From positions 62,001 to 126,000 of the forward strand of contig NZ_JBATXG010000006.1 in NCBI RefSeq assembly GCF_049673105.1: a DNA stretch of 64,000 bases. Reading direction: 5' to 3'. This document shows, one piece after another, positions 32,250 through 40,260 of this stretch. The position numbers and the translations under genes were made by a program. The DNA is from Castellaniella sp049673105 (GTDB lineage Bacteria; Pseudomonadota; Gammaproteobacteria; Burkholderiales; Burkholderiaceae_B). Positions within the stretch are counted from its first letter, which is position 1. Every line of letters starts with the position of its first letter. A model generated the notes under the pieces. That model made no database searches, had not been told where the DNA came from, and saw only the letters and a program-made list of their open reading frames with translations.

Positions 32250-32732
32250 TTACTTCCCCCTGGTCAGCACCCACAGGCACAAGGCCGTGCAGATCACGAA
32301 CAGCATCAGCCCCCACAGCGCATATTCGATCCCCAGCAGGCTGACGCGCGCGTCCGCACAGCTGGCGTAGATGCCAAACAGCCAGGGCACGGCGGAATCC
32401 AGCCCTGATCCGGCAATGAAACGGTCCGCGAAGGTCTGTGCGCAGGAAAACGCATTGCTGGCCACGGAATACTGATACCAGGCGGCGATGATGCCGCCGA
32501 TCCCTAGCGCTGCTCCCAGCACCGCGCCCGCCCGCCGGGCCAGGGCGGACCCCCAGCCGGTGCCGGCCAGACCGCAGACCGCCGCGATGGCGAGCAGGAT
32601 CAGGCGCTGCAGCACGCACCAGGCGCATGGCTGCATACCGAACAGGTGCTGCGACACCAAGGCAAAGCCCACGGCGGCCAAGCACAGCAGGGATATGGAT
32701 CTCAAGATGCGGTCGGATCGATTTTTGTTCAT
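32250..32732 (-). CDS. dsbB: Disulfide bond formation protein DsbB
   Basis: A 160-residue inner-membrane quinone reductase that reoxidises periplasmic DsbA. Four hydrophobic helices are visible. The first redox pair is CAWC (Cys36, Cys39) in MQPCAWCVLQRLI, with the conserved Arg that contacts quinone; the second pair is in the periplasmic loop, at FSCAQTF and YASCADA. Its ATG overlaps the glnD stop (ATGA at 32729-32732), so it is translated from the map-glnD transcript, which is not its usual regulation. Its stop lies directly next to repeat copy C. Family is certain. Confidence 0.95.
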   Translation of the reverse strand: MNKNRSDRILRSISLLCLAAVGFALVSQHLFGMQPCAWCVLQRLILLAIAAVCGLAGTGWGSALARRAGAVLGAALGIGGIIAAWYQYSVASNAFSCAQTFADRFIAGSGLDSAVPWLFGIYASCADARVSLLGIEYALWGLMLFVICTALCLWVLTRGK

Positions 32733-35365
32733 GAGGGATTGATCGGTGAAGTGGCCGGATGCGATCCGGAAATCGAGGGAGTATCGGCGTTGGCTGCCAG
32801 GGCGTCGAAGATATGGCGTTCGAACTGCATCTGGCCGCGCGTCTGTTCCAGGACGGCCCCTTGCAGGATGAAAATGTCTTCGACCCGGTCGCCCAGGGTC
32901 ATGATTTTCGCCATTTTCAGACTGACGCCGTGGCGGGTGAAAACACGCGCCAGATCGTGCAGCAAACCGACGCGGTCCGCCGCGGTGACCGACAGACGCC
33001 AGATGCCGCCCTGCTCATCCGCCTGCAAGGTGATGCTGGGCATGATGGGAAAGACCCGCGAGCGCCGCGATCCCCGCCGCTGCAAAGTAGACGGGCGGGG
33101 CGAGGTGCTGGGCGGCGCCGCGAGCGCCGCTCGCAATTCGTGTTCGATGACACTGGCGTGGGCGCGATAGTCGCGGTCCCCGTCGGGCAGCAGCACGATG
33201 AAGCTGTCCAGCGCCCAACCTTGGCGTGTCGTATGGATGCGGGCATCCTGGATGCTCAGCCCGTGCCGGTCGAAATAGGTGCAGATGTCCATGAACAGAT
33301 CGGCGCGGTCGGGAGCGTAAGCCAGAATCTGCAGCGCTTCGTTCTGCCCGAGAACCCGCGCGCGCACCACGGGGTCCGGCCCCTGAAAGCGGTGATACAG
33401 ATGGCGCGTGTGCCAGGCGATTTCATTGGCATCGTGGCGCAGGAAATAGGCGACATCGAGCTGCGACCAGAAGGCATCGCGGCTCTCGTCGCGCAGGCCC
33501 AGGCGGCGGATCTCGGCGGCGGCGGCTTCTTTGCGCAGCGCCAGGATGGTACCGGTATCGGGCCTGGCGCCGCCCAGGGCTGCCAATGTCTGGTGATACA
33601 GATCGTCCAGCAGTTTGCCTTTCCAGGCATTCCAGACGCGGGGGCTGGTGCCGCGGATATCGGCTACCGTCAGCAGATAAAGGGCCGCCAGGCGCCGCTG
33701 TGTGCCGACCCGAGTGGCGAATTCGTGGATCACGCCGGGGTCGCTCAGATCGCGCTTCTGCGCTACCTGGGAAAGCGTCAGGTGCTCACGCACCAGGAAT
33801 TCCAGCAGATCGGCTTGTTCGCGCAGTAGCTGATGCTGTCGGGCGAAACGGCGGACTTCGGCGGCGCCTAGCTGAGAATGATCGCCCCCCCGGCCCTTGG
33901 CGATGTCATGGAACAAGGCGGCCACGTACAGTAGCCAATGCTCGTCCAGGTCCGCGATGAGCTGGCTGGCCAAGGGATATTCCTGAGCGTGCTCCGGCAT
34001 GGTGAAGCGCCGCAGATTGCGGATCACCATCAGGATGTGCTGATCCACCGTATAGGCGTGGAACAGATCGTGCTGCATCTGGCCGACGATGCGGCGAAAG
34101 ACCGGCAGATAGCGCGGCAGGATATTCCACATCGTCATGTCGCGCATAGCGTGGACGATGCCGCGCGGCTGCTGCAGGATCTGCAGGAACTGCCGGCGGT
34201 TGACCGGGTTGTCGCGGAACTGCTTGTCGATGCGCCGCCGCGCATGCCAGATGGCCCGCAACGTGCCGGCTGCCATGCCTTGCAGCTCGGGATGCTGCTG
34301 CATGACCAGAAAGACACGCAACAGCAGGGCGGGATTGCGTTCGAACGCATCGGGGCGCTGCAGCGCCAGGTGGTCTCGGCGGATGCAGAAATCATCATCC
34401 AGGGCGACGGCATCGGCCTGCGGCAGGGGGAATAGATGCTCTTCCAGGCTTTGCATCAGCAAGCGATTCACCTGGCACACCACCCGCGCCGCCCAGTAGT
34501 AGCGCTGCATCAGCAGTTCGCTGGCGCGGCGGTGCGGCTGATCGGTAAAGCCGTAGATATGCGCCAGGCGCGGCTGCAGATCGAACAACACCCGGTCTTC
34601 GCGACGCCCCGCCAGCAGGTGCAATTCGATGCGCAGGCGTTTGAAGGCGCGTTCGGCCCGGCGCAAAGAACGGAATTCGGTCGGTGTCAGCAGATCGGTG
34701 CGGGCCACGGCCTTCCAGCTGACCCCCAAACCGGCAGCGCGTGCCAGCCACAGCAGCACCTGCAGGTCGCGCAGGCCGCCGGGGGCTTCCTTGCAGTTGG
34801 GTTCCAGCGCATAGGGCGTGTCCTGGTGGCGCGCGTGGCGCTGCTGCATTTCGGTGCGCTTGGCCAGATAGAATTCGCGCGGATCCAGATCTTCCTGCAT
34901 CTGGGAGCTGAATGCCTGGAACAGATTTCGACTGCCCGCCAGCCAACGGGCCTCCAGCAGGGAAGTCTGCACCGTGATGTCTGCGCCGGCCTCGTGGCGG
35001 CATTGCGCCAGTGTGCGCACGCTATGGCCTGGTTCCAGGCCCGCATCCCACAGGGCGGCGATCAGAGCCTCTATCTGCTTGCGGTCATCGGCGTTCGGAC
35101 TGCGTTCCAGCAGGATCAGGATGTCCAGGTCCGAACCAGGATAGAGTTCGCCGCGCCCGTAGCCGCCGACGGCAGCTACACAAGCGTCTTTAGGCAGCGG
35201 GTGGAGCTTCAGCAGTTCGCGGACCGCCTGATCGGCGATCCGACGCAAGGCGGTCAGCAGGGTTTCGGCGCGCAGCTGCTGGCGATATGTCGCGACGGCT
35301 TGCGCGCGGCGCGCCTGCAGGCGGCTGCGCAAGGCGGTCATGCCGTCTTGCGACGCGGAGATCAT
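32729..35365 (-). CDS. glnD: Bifunctional PII uridylyltransferase / uridylyl-removing enzyme
   Basis: An 878-residue nitrogen sensor that uridylylates PII when glutamine is low and removes UMP when it is high. Order: nucleotidyltransferase (GGYGRGELYPGSDLDILIL, residues about 65-85), linker, HD hydrolase (LFHDIAKGRGGDHS, near residue 490), and two C-terminal ACT glutamine-binding domains (about 690-770 and 805-875). ATG 35365 is chosen because it overlaps the map stop by 4 bases; an open frame continues upstream across map but shows no GlnD homology, and ATG 35341 is a later option. The motif residues for both activities look intact. Confidence 0.96.
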   Translation of the reverse strand: MISASQDGMTALRSRLQARRAQAVATYRQQLRAETLLTALRRIADQAVRELLKLHPLPKDACVAAVGGYGRGELYPGSDLDILILLERSPNADDRKQIEALIAALWDAGLEPGHSVRTLAQCRHEAGADITVQTSLLEARWLAGSRNLFQAFSSQMQEDLDPREFYLAKRTEMQQRHARHQDTPYALEPNCKEAPGGLRDLQVLLWLARAAGLGVSWKAVARTDLLTPTEFRSLRRAERAFKRLRIELHLLAGRREDRVLFDLQPRLAHIYGFTDQPHRRASELLMQRYYWAARVVCQVNRLLMQSLEEHLFPLPQADAVALDDDFCIRRDHLALQRPDAFERNPALLLRVFLVMQQHPELQGMAAGTLRAIWHARRRIDKQFRDNPVNRRQFLQILQQPRGIVHAMRDMTMWNILPRYLPVFRRIVGQMQHDLFHAYTVDQHILMVIRNLRRFTMPEHAQEYPLASQLIADLDEHWLLYVAALFHDIAKGRGGDHSQLGAAEVRRFARQHQLLREQADLLEFLVREHLTLSQVAQKRDLSDPGVIHEFATRVGTQRRLAALYLLTVADIRGTSPRVWNAWKGKLLDDLYHQTLAALGGARPDTGTILALRKEAAAAEIRRLGLRDESRDAFWSQLDVAYFLRHDANEIAWHTRHLYHRFQGPDPVVRARVLGQNEALQILAYAPDRADLFMDICTYFDRHGLSIQDARIHTTRQGWALDSFIVLLPDGDRDYRAHASVIEHELRAALAAPPSTSPRPSTLQRRGSRRSRVFPIMPSITLQADEQGGIWRLSVTAADRVGLLHDLARVFTRHGVSLKMAKIMTLGDRVEDIFILQGAVLEQTRGQMQFERHIFDALAANADTPSISGSHPATSPINPS

Positions 35366-36177
35366 GCAGAGGCAGCGGCTTTGACGAGGGCCGGGGGCGG
35401 CGGCATGCCGGGCGAGACTGTCAGGACTTCGTAGCCCTGATCCGTCACCAGGATGCTGTGCTCCCATTGGGCCGACAGACTGTGGTCGCGAGTGACCACC
35501 GTCCATTGATCCGCCAGGGTGCGGATTTCGCGCCGTCCGGCGTTGATCATGGGTTCGATGGTGAAGATCATGCCGGCTTCCAGGCGCTGGCCCGTACCCG
35601 GTTTGCCGTAGTGCAGCACCTGCGGGTCTTGGTGAAAACGCCGACCGACGCCGTGGCCGCAGTATTCACGCACGACGGAAAAGCCGGCGGCCTCGGCATG
35701 CTGTTGAATGGCATGGCCGATGTCGCCCAGCGTGGCGCCGGGGCGGACTTGTTCGATGCCCAGCCACATGCATTCGTAGGTGGTTTCGGTCAGGCGCTTG
35801 GCCAGGATCGAGGGTTCGCCGACGTAGTACATGCGGCTGGTGTCGCCGAACCAGCCGTCCTTGATGATGGTGATGTCCATGTTCAGGATATCGCCGTTTT
35901 TCAGGACCTTATCGCCGGGGATCCCGTGGCAGATGACATGATTGACCGAGATGCAGATCGAGGCCGGGTAGGGCGGGTAGCCTGGCGGTGCGTAGCCCAC
36001 CGTGGCGGATTCGACCTTCAGCACATTGGTCAGGTAATCCATGCACAGACGTTCAAGTTCCCCGGTGGTGACGCCGGCGCGCACATGCGGTGCCAGATAA
36101 TCCAGGATGCTGGCGGCGGCTTGGCAGGCGGCGCGCATCTGGGAGAGTTCCTGGGGGTCTGTGATCAATGGAATCAT
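35362..36177 (-). CDS. map: Methionine aminopeptidase, type I
   Basis: A 271-residue cytoplasmic metalloenzyme removing the initiator Met from nascent proteins. Metal ligands fall in NMDITIIKDGWFGDTSRM (two Asp), CGHGVGRRFHQDP (His), FTIEPMINAG (Glu) and the final WEHSILVT (Glu). It starts at ATG 36177 (MIPLITDPQEL); upstream codons in the same frame are untypical. The short variable tail is Pro/Ala-rich. It is divergent from rpsB, a conserved arrangement, and leads map-glnD-dsbB through successive ATGA overlaps. A TATAAT box lies on its strand at plus 36215-36220. Confidence 0.96.
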   Translation of the reverse strand: MIPLITDPQELSQMRAACQAAASILDYLAPHVRAGVTTGELERLCMDYLTNVLKVESATVGYAPPGYPPYPASICISVNHVICHGIPGDKVLKNGDILNMDITIIKDGWFGDTSRMYYVGEPSILAKRLTETTYECMWLGIEQVRPGATLGDIGHAIQQHAEAAGFSVVREYCGHGVGRRFHQDPQVLHYGKPGTGQRLEAGMIFTIEPMINAGRREIRTLADQWTVVTRDHSLSAQWEHSILVTDQGYEVLTVSPGMPPPPALVKAAASA

Positions 36178-36186
36178 GGGGAAAAC

Positions 36187-36216
36187 TTGCTGAAAAGATA
36201 GGAAGAATAGTAGAAT
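36187..36216 (+). promoter_or_regulatory. Predicted promoter of rpsB-tsf
   Basis: TTGCTG (36187-36192) and TAGAAT (36211-36216) are separated by 18 bases; -10 matches 5/6. It implies a leader of about 118 bases before the rpsB ATG at 36341, in which nested complementary segments are seen. The upstream AT-rich run suits a strong ribosomal-protein promoter. Confidence 0.55.
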
Positions 36217-36220
36217 TATA
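36215..36220 (-). promoter_or_regulatory. Possible -10 box for map
   Basis: On the minus strand these bases read TATAAT, a perfect -10. No good -35 is found 16-18 bases upstream. It overlaps the rpsB -10 on the other strand, so the two divergent promoters would compete for polymerase. Confidence 0.4.
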
Positions 36221-36241
36221 GGCTTCGCTGTAAATAGCGTG

Positions 36242-36311
36242 CATAGCCACCCATGGGTGTCTGGGACGTGGGCCTTAATGCAGGTCATGTTAGTCCCGGA
36301 TGCTGGCTATG
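36242..36311 (+). ncRNA. Structured rpsB leader, candidate S2 autoregulatory element
   Basis: Complementary segments nest in the leader: CATAGCC (36242-36248) with GGCTATG (36305-36311); inside them GGGAC (36263-36267) with GTCCC (36293-36297); and a local palindrome CACCCATGGGTG (36248-36259). Ribosomal protein S2 represses its own rpsB-tsf mRNA in proteobacteria through a leader structure, so this is the likely element. I compared no covariance model, and the pairing is by eye. Confidence 0.5.
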
Positions 36312-36340
36312 TACAAGACCAAACCCTTTGGAGAATTTCC

Positions 36341-37093
36341 ATGAGCCTCATGCGTGAAATGCTGGAAGCTGGTGTGCACTTTGGCCACCAGACCCGTTAC
36401 TGGAATCCGAAAATGGCCGAATACATTTTCGGCCAGCGCAACAAGATTCACATCGTCAACCTGGAACGCACGGTTGCGAAATACCTGGAAGCCACGCAGT
36501 TCGTGCGTCAGGTGGCAGCCCGTGGCGGCAACGTGCTGTTTGTCGGCACGAAACGTTCCGCCCGCGAATTGCTGGCAGCCGAAGCCCAGCGTTGCGGCAT
36601 GCCTTACGTCGACAGCCGCTGGCTGGGCGGCATGATGACCAACTTCAAGACGGTCAAAACGTCCATCAAACGCCTGAAGGACATGGAAGTCCAGCAAGCC
36701 GAAGGCGCGACCGAACACATGAGCAAAAAAGAAGCGCTCATGTTCGAACGCGAACTGACCAAGCTGAACAAGTCCATCGGCGGCATCAAGGACATGAACA
36801 CGCTGCCCGAAGCCCTGTTCGTCATTGACGTCGGCTACCACAAGATCGCCGTGGCCGAAGCCCGCACCCTGGGCATCCCGGTGGTCGGCGTGGTCGATAC
36901 CAACCACTCGCCCGAAGGCATCGATTACGTCATCCCCGGCAACGACGACTCGTCCAAGGCGATCACTCTGTATGCCCGCGGCATGGCCGATGCGGTGCTG
37001 GCCGGTCGTGAACAAAGCATCCACGGCTTGGTCGAAGAGCTGGCCGAAGGCGAAGAATTCATCGAGGTCGAGCAGGACACGCACGAGGAATAA
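36341..37093 (+). CDS. rpsB: 30S ribosomal protein S2
   Basis: A 250-residue component of the small subunit. It begins SLMREMLEAGVHFGHQTRYWNPKM, the invariant family start, and contains FVGTKRSARELLAAEAQRCGMPYV and GGIKDMNTLPEALFVIDV. A TTTGGAGAA ribosome site precedes ATG 36341. Length matches S2 (about 245). It opens the conserved rpsB-tsf-pyrH-frr order and is probably controlled by S2 itself through the structured leader. Upstream in-frame codons belong to that leader and are not coding. Confidence 0.98.
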   Translation: MSLMREMLEAGVHFGHQTRYWNPKMAEYIFGQRNKIHIVNLERTVAKYLEATQFVRQVAARGGNVLFVGTKRSARELLAAEAQRCGMPYVDSRWLGGMMTNFKTVKTSIKRLKDMEVQQAEGATEHMSKKEALMFERELTKLNKSIGGIKDMNTLPEALFVIDVGYHKIAVAEARTLGIPVVGVVDTNHSPEGIDYVIPGNDDSSKAITLYARGMADAVLAGREQSIHGLVEELAEGEEFIEVEQDTHEE

Positions 37094-37148
37094 TCCTCTT
37101 CGTCCCCCTCATCTCACCGGCGCGGGTCCGCCCCGCGCCTGTCAGCCC

Positions 37149-37170
37149 GATACCGGCGCCTGCCGGTATC
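37149..37170 (+). terminator. Hairpin between rpsB and tsf
   Basis: GATACCGGC (37149-37157) pairs perfectly with GCCGGTATC (37162-37170) around GCCT. No T-run follows, and the tsf ribosome site CAGGAGA begins about 13 bases later. It is more likely an RNA processing or attenuation point that lowers tsf relative to rpsB, or protects upstream mRNA, than a full terminator. Confidence 0.5.
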
Positions 37171-37195
37171 CGCATTGATCGAACAGGAGAATCTA

Positions 37196-38071
37196 ATGGC
37201 TCAAATCACCGCCGCCATGGTCAAGGAACTGCGCGAAAAGACCGACGCGCCCATGATGGAATGCAAAAAGGCCCTGACAGAGGCTGATGGCGATCTGGCT
37301 CGTGCCGAAGAGCTGCTGCGCGTCAAGCTCGGCAGCAAGGCCTCCAAGGCCGCCAGCCGCGTTACCGCCGAAGGCCTGATCGGCCTGCACATCGCCGCCG
37401 ACGGCAAAACCGGCGCACTGGTCGAAGTCAACTGCGAAACCGACTTCGTCGCTAAAAACGACGACTTCGTGGCATTCGTCAACGATCTGGCTCGTCTGGT
37501 CGCCCAACAGAATCCGGCTGACGTGGCCGCTCTGGGCCAATGCGCCATGGGCGAGGGCACGGTGGAATCCACCCGCGCCGCCCTGATCGGCAAGATCGGC
37601 GAAAACATGACTGTGCGTCGCTTCCAGCGCTTCGAGACCGTGGACGGTCTGAACAGCTACGTGCACGGCGGCCGTATCGGCGTGCTGGTTGATTTTGCCG
37701 GTGCGGACGAAATCGGCAAAGACCTGGCCATGCACATTGCCGCCACCAAGCCCCGCGCGCTGGACGCAGGCGGCGTGGATCCGGCCCTGATCGCCGCCGA
37801 ACGCTCGGTCGCCGAGCAAAAAGCCGCTGAATCCGGCAAACCGGCTGAAATCGTCGCGAAAATGGTCGATGGCGCCGTGCAGAAATTCCTCAAGGAAGTC
37901 ACCTTGCTGTCGCAGCCGTTCGTCAAGAACGATAAACAGTCCGTGGAACAGATGCTCAAGGAAAATAGCGCGCGCATCAACCGCTATACGCTGTTTGTCG
38001 TGGGCGAGGGCATCGAGAAGAAATCCGAGGATTTCGCAGCCGAAGTCGCCGCTGCCGCCAGCGGTTCCTGA
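37196..38071 (+). CDS. tsf: Translation elongation factor Ts
   Basis: A 291-residue GDP/GTP exchange factor for EF-Tu. The N-terminal UBA-like domain carries VKELREKTDAPMMECKKALTEADGD, then KAASRVTAEGLIG and the EF-Tu-contacting VEVNCETDFVAKNDDF. Start at ATG 37196 after CAGGAGA; an in-frame start at 37175 would add seven residues outside the family pattern. Cotranscribed with rpsB. Length is typical of betaproteobacteria (about 292). Secure. Confidence 0.98.
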   Translation: MAQITAAMVKELREKTDAPMMECKKALTEADGDLARAEELLRVKLGSKASKAASRVTAEGLIGLHIAADGKTGALVEVNCETDFVAKNDDFVAFVNDLARLVAQQNPADVAALGQCAMGEGTVESTRAALIGKIGENMTVRRFQRFETVDGLNSYVHGGRIGVLVDFAGADEIGKDLAMHIAATKPRALDAGGVDPALIAAERSVAEQKAAESGKPAEIVAKMVDGAVQKFLKEVTLLSQPFVKNDKQSVEQMLKENSARINRYTLFVVGEGIEKKSEDFAAEVAAAASGS

Positions 38072-38093
38072 TTCCCTCTGATTCAGGTACGAT

Positions 38094-38118
38094 GGCATCG
38101 CGCCGCGTGCGCGATGCC
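38094..38118 (+). terminator. Strong hairpin between tsf and pyrH
   Basis: GGCATCGCGC (38094-38103) pairs perfectly with GCGCGATGCC (38109-38118) around CGCGT, 23 bases after the tsf stop. The following bases GTTTCACG give only a short T-run. It may partly end the rpsB-tsf transcript before pyrH. Confidence 0.6.
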
Positions 38119-38177
38119 GTTTCACGTCTGTCCCGGACGTTTTCCTTTCTTTCTTCGTCCTTCCAGGAATCTGGTGC

Positions 38178-38894
38178 ATGTCAAATCCAGCCTACAAGCG
38201 CGTCCTGTTGAAACTCTCAGGCGAGGCGCTGATGGGGGGTGATGCCTTCGGCATCAACCGCGCGACCATTCTTCGCATGACCGAAGAAATCCACGGCATT
38301 GTGTCGCTTGGCGTGCAGCTGGCCGTCGTCATCGGCGGCGGCAATATTTTCCGCGGTGTTGCGCCCGGCGCCCAGGGGATGGACCGCGCCACTGCCGATT
38401 ACATGGGCATGCTGGCGACGGTCATGAACGGCCTGGCCCTGCAGGACGCCCTGAAGAATCACGGTGTAGACGCCCGCGTCCAATCGGCCCTGAATATCGA
38501 TCAGGTGGTCGAACGCTACATTCGCCCGAAGGCCTTGCGCTACCTGGAAGAAGGCAAGGTCGTGATCTTTGCCGCCGGTACCGGCAACCCGTTTTTCACG
38601 ACGGATACCGCCGCTGCCCTGCGCGGGGCCGAAATCGGCGCCGAAATCGTGCTGAAAGCCACCAAGGTCGACGGGATCTACAGCGCCGATCCCAATAAGG
38701 ACCCCAGCGCCACCCGCTATTCGCGCATCAGCTTCGATGAGGCCATCGTGCGTCGCCTCGAAGTCATGGATGCCACCGCCTTCGCCTTGTGCCGCGACCA
38801 GAAACTGCCAATCAAGGTTTTTTCGATCAACAAACCGGGAGCCCTGCGTCGCGTCGTCTGCGGCGAAGACGAAGGCACCCTGGTGCAGGTATAG
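38178..38894 (+). CDS. pyrH: UMP kinase
   Basis: A 238-residue hexameric cytoplasmic enzyme that phosphorylates UMP to UDP, feeding pyrimidine nucleotides and UDP-sugars. It belongs to the amino-acid-kinase fold: KRVLLKLSGEALMGG at the start, GVQLAVVIGGGNIFRG, DYMGMLATVMNGLALQDAL, and VIFAAGTGNPFFTTDTAAALR. ATG 38178 has CAGGAA upstream. It sits between tsf and frr as in most proteobacteria. It is normally activated by GTP and inhibited by UTP, which the sequence does not show directly. Confidence 0.97.
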   Translation: MSNPAYKRVLLKLSGEALMGGDAFGINRATILRMTEEIHGIVSLGVQLAVVIGGGNIFRGVAPGAQGMDRATADYMGMLATVMNGLALQDALKNHGVDARVQSALNIDQVVERYIRPKALRYLEEGKVVIFAAGTGNPFFTTDTAAALRGAEIGAEIVLKATKVDGIYSADPNKDPSATRYSRISFDEAIVRRLEVMDATAFALCRDQKLPIKVFSINKPGALRRVVCGEDEGTLVQV

Positions 38895-38902
38895 GAATCC
38901 TC

Positions 38903-39463
38903 ATGAGCCTTTCCGACCTTCGCCGCTCGACTGACGAGCGCATGGGCAAGACCATCGAATCCCTGAAGACCAACCTGGGCAAAATCCGCACTGGCCGCGC
39001 ACATGCCGGCATTCTGGATCACGTGCAGGTGGAATATTACGGTTCTCCCGTGCCGGTCAGCCAGGTGGCCAACGTCACGGTGATCGACGCCCGCACCCTC
39101 AGCGTCCAGGTCTGGGAAAAATCCCTGGCCGCGGCGGTGGATAAGGCTATCCGCGAATCCGATCTGGGGCTCAACCCCATCGCCATGGGCGACAACATCC
39201 GGGTGCCCATGCCGGCCCTGACCGAAGAGCGCCGCCGCGATCTGACCAAGGTCGTGCGAGGCGAGGGCGAAGACGCCAAGGTCGCCGTGCGCAATCTGCG
39301 CCGCGACGCCAACGACACCCTGAAAAAGCTGCTCAAGGACAAGGATATCTCCGAAGACGACGAGCGCCGCGGCCAGGACGAGATTCAAAAGCTCACGGAC
39401 CGCTACGTGGCCGATATCGACAAGCTCGTCACTCAGAAAGAAGCCGAGATCATGACGGTCTGA
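38903..39463 (+). CDS. frr: Ribosome recycling factor
   Basis: A 186-residue tRNA-mimicking factor that, with EF-G, splits post-termination ribosomes. Hallmarks are the helix ERMGKTIESLKTNLGKIRTGRA, the DHVQVEYYGSPVPVSQVANV beta segment, and VAVRNLRRDANDTLKKL near the C-terminus. It starts at ATG 38903, 8 bases after pyrH, with TAGGAA upstream. Length is exactly typical (185-186). Confidence 0.98.
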   Translation: MSLSDLRRSTDERMGKTIESLKTNLGKIRTGRAHAGILDHVQVEYYGSPVPVSQVANVTVIDARTLSVQVWEKSLAAAVDKAIRESDLGLNPIAMGDNIRVPMPALTEERRRDLTKVVRGEGEDAKVAVRNLRRDANDTLKKLLKDKDISEDDERRGQDEIQKLTDRYVADIDKLVTQKEAEIMTV

Positions 39464-39491
39464 TCGCCGCCACTGGATTGATCGCAGCCGC

Positions 39492-40250
39492 ATGACCGAC
39501 AGCTCCACACGCAGCATTCCCGAGACCGGGCAAACCCCTCGACACGTGGCCATCATCATGGATGGCAATGGACGATGGGCGACGCAGCGCCTGCTGCCGC
39601 GTACGGCAGGTCATGTGCGCGGCGTGCAGGCAGTCCGCCGCGCCGTCGAGGCCTGCGGAAACCGGGGCGTCGAGTACCTGACGCTATTCGCCTTCAGTTC
39701 CGAGAACTGGCGGCGCCCGGCCCAGGAAGTCTCGCTGCTGATGAAGCTGTTCGTGCGCACCCTGGAAAAAGAAGTCGATAAACTCATCGCCCAGGGGGTG
39801 CGCTTGCGCATCGTGGGGGATTTGACGCCTTTCGATCGTAAATTGCAGGATCTGATCCGCGACGCCGAAGCCCGCACCGCCGGGCAATCGTCGCTGGTGC
39901 TGACCATTGCCGCCAACTATGGCGGGCGCTGGGATATTCTGCAGGCCACCAGGGCCTTGCTGGCGGATCGTCCCGATCTGGCCGCCCATCCGGAACAATT
40001 GGACGAGGACGCCCTGAGCGCCCATTTGGCGATGGCCTATGCGCCGGAACCCGACCTGTTCATCCGCACGGGCGGCGAGCAACGCATCTCCAATTTCCTG
40101 GTGTGGCAGCTCGCCTATACCGAACTGTATTTCACCCCCTGCTACTGGCCTGATTTCGGCGCGCAGGACATCGATCAGGCCTTTGCCTGGTATCGTGACC
40201 GGGAGCGGCGCTTTGGTCGCACCAGCGAACAGTTGCGCGCGTCGACCTGA
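39492..40250 (+). CDS. uppS: Undecaprenyl pyrophosphate synthase
   Basis: A 252-residue cis-prenyltransferase that extends farnesyl diphosphate with eight isopentenyl units, making the C55 carrier for peptidoglycan and LPS. The catalytic start HVAIIMDGNGRWATQRLLPR is at residues about 18-37, followed by FSSENWRRP and the C-terminal DLFIRTGGEQRISNFLVWQ with the pyrophosphate-binding Arg. It acts at the inner face of the membrane. It precedes cdsA by 10 bases in the envelope cluster. Product length cannot be read, but UppS is the expected type. Confidence 0.97.
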   Translation: MTDSSTRSIPETGQTPRHVAIIMDGNGRWATQRLLPRTAGHVRGVQAVRRAVEACGNRGVEYLTLFAFSSENWRRPAQEVSLLMKLFVRTLEKEVDKLIAQGVRLRIVGDLTPFDRKLQDLIRDAEARTAGQSSLVLTIAANYGGRWDILQATRALLADRPDLAAHPEQLDEDALSAHLAMAYAPEPDLFIRTGGEQRISNFLVWQLAYTELYFTPCYWPDFGAQDIDQAFAWYRDRERRFGRTSEQLRAST

Positions 40251-40260
40251 AGGAAGCCCC

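Noticed and set aside
35366..35506. N-terminal extension of glnD into map
   Set aside because: The residues are unlike GlnD and overlap map codons; the ATGA overlap at 35362-35365 is a better start.
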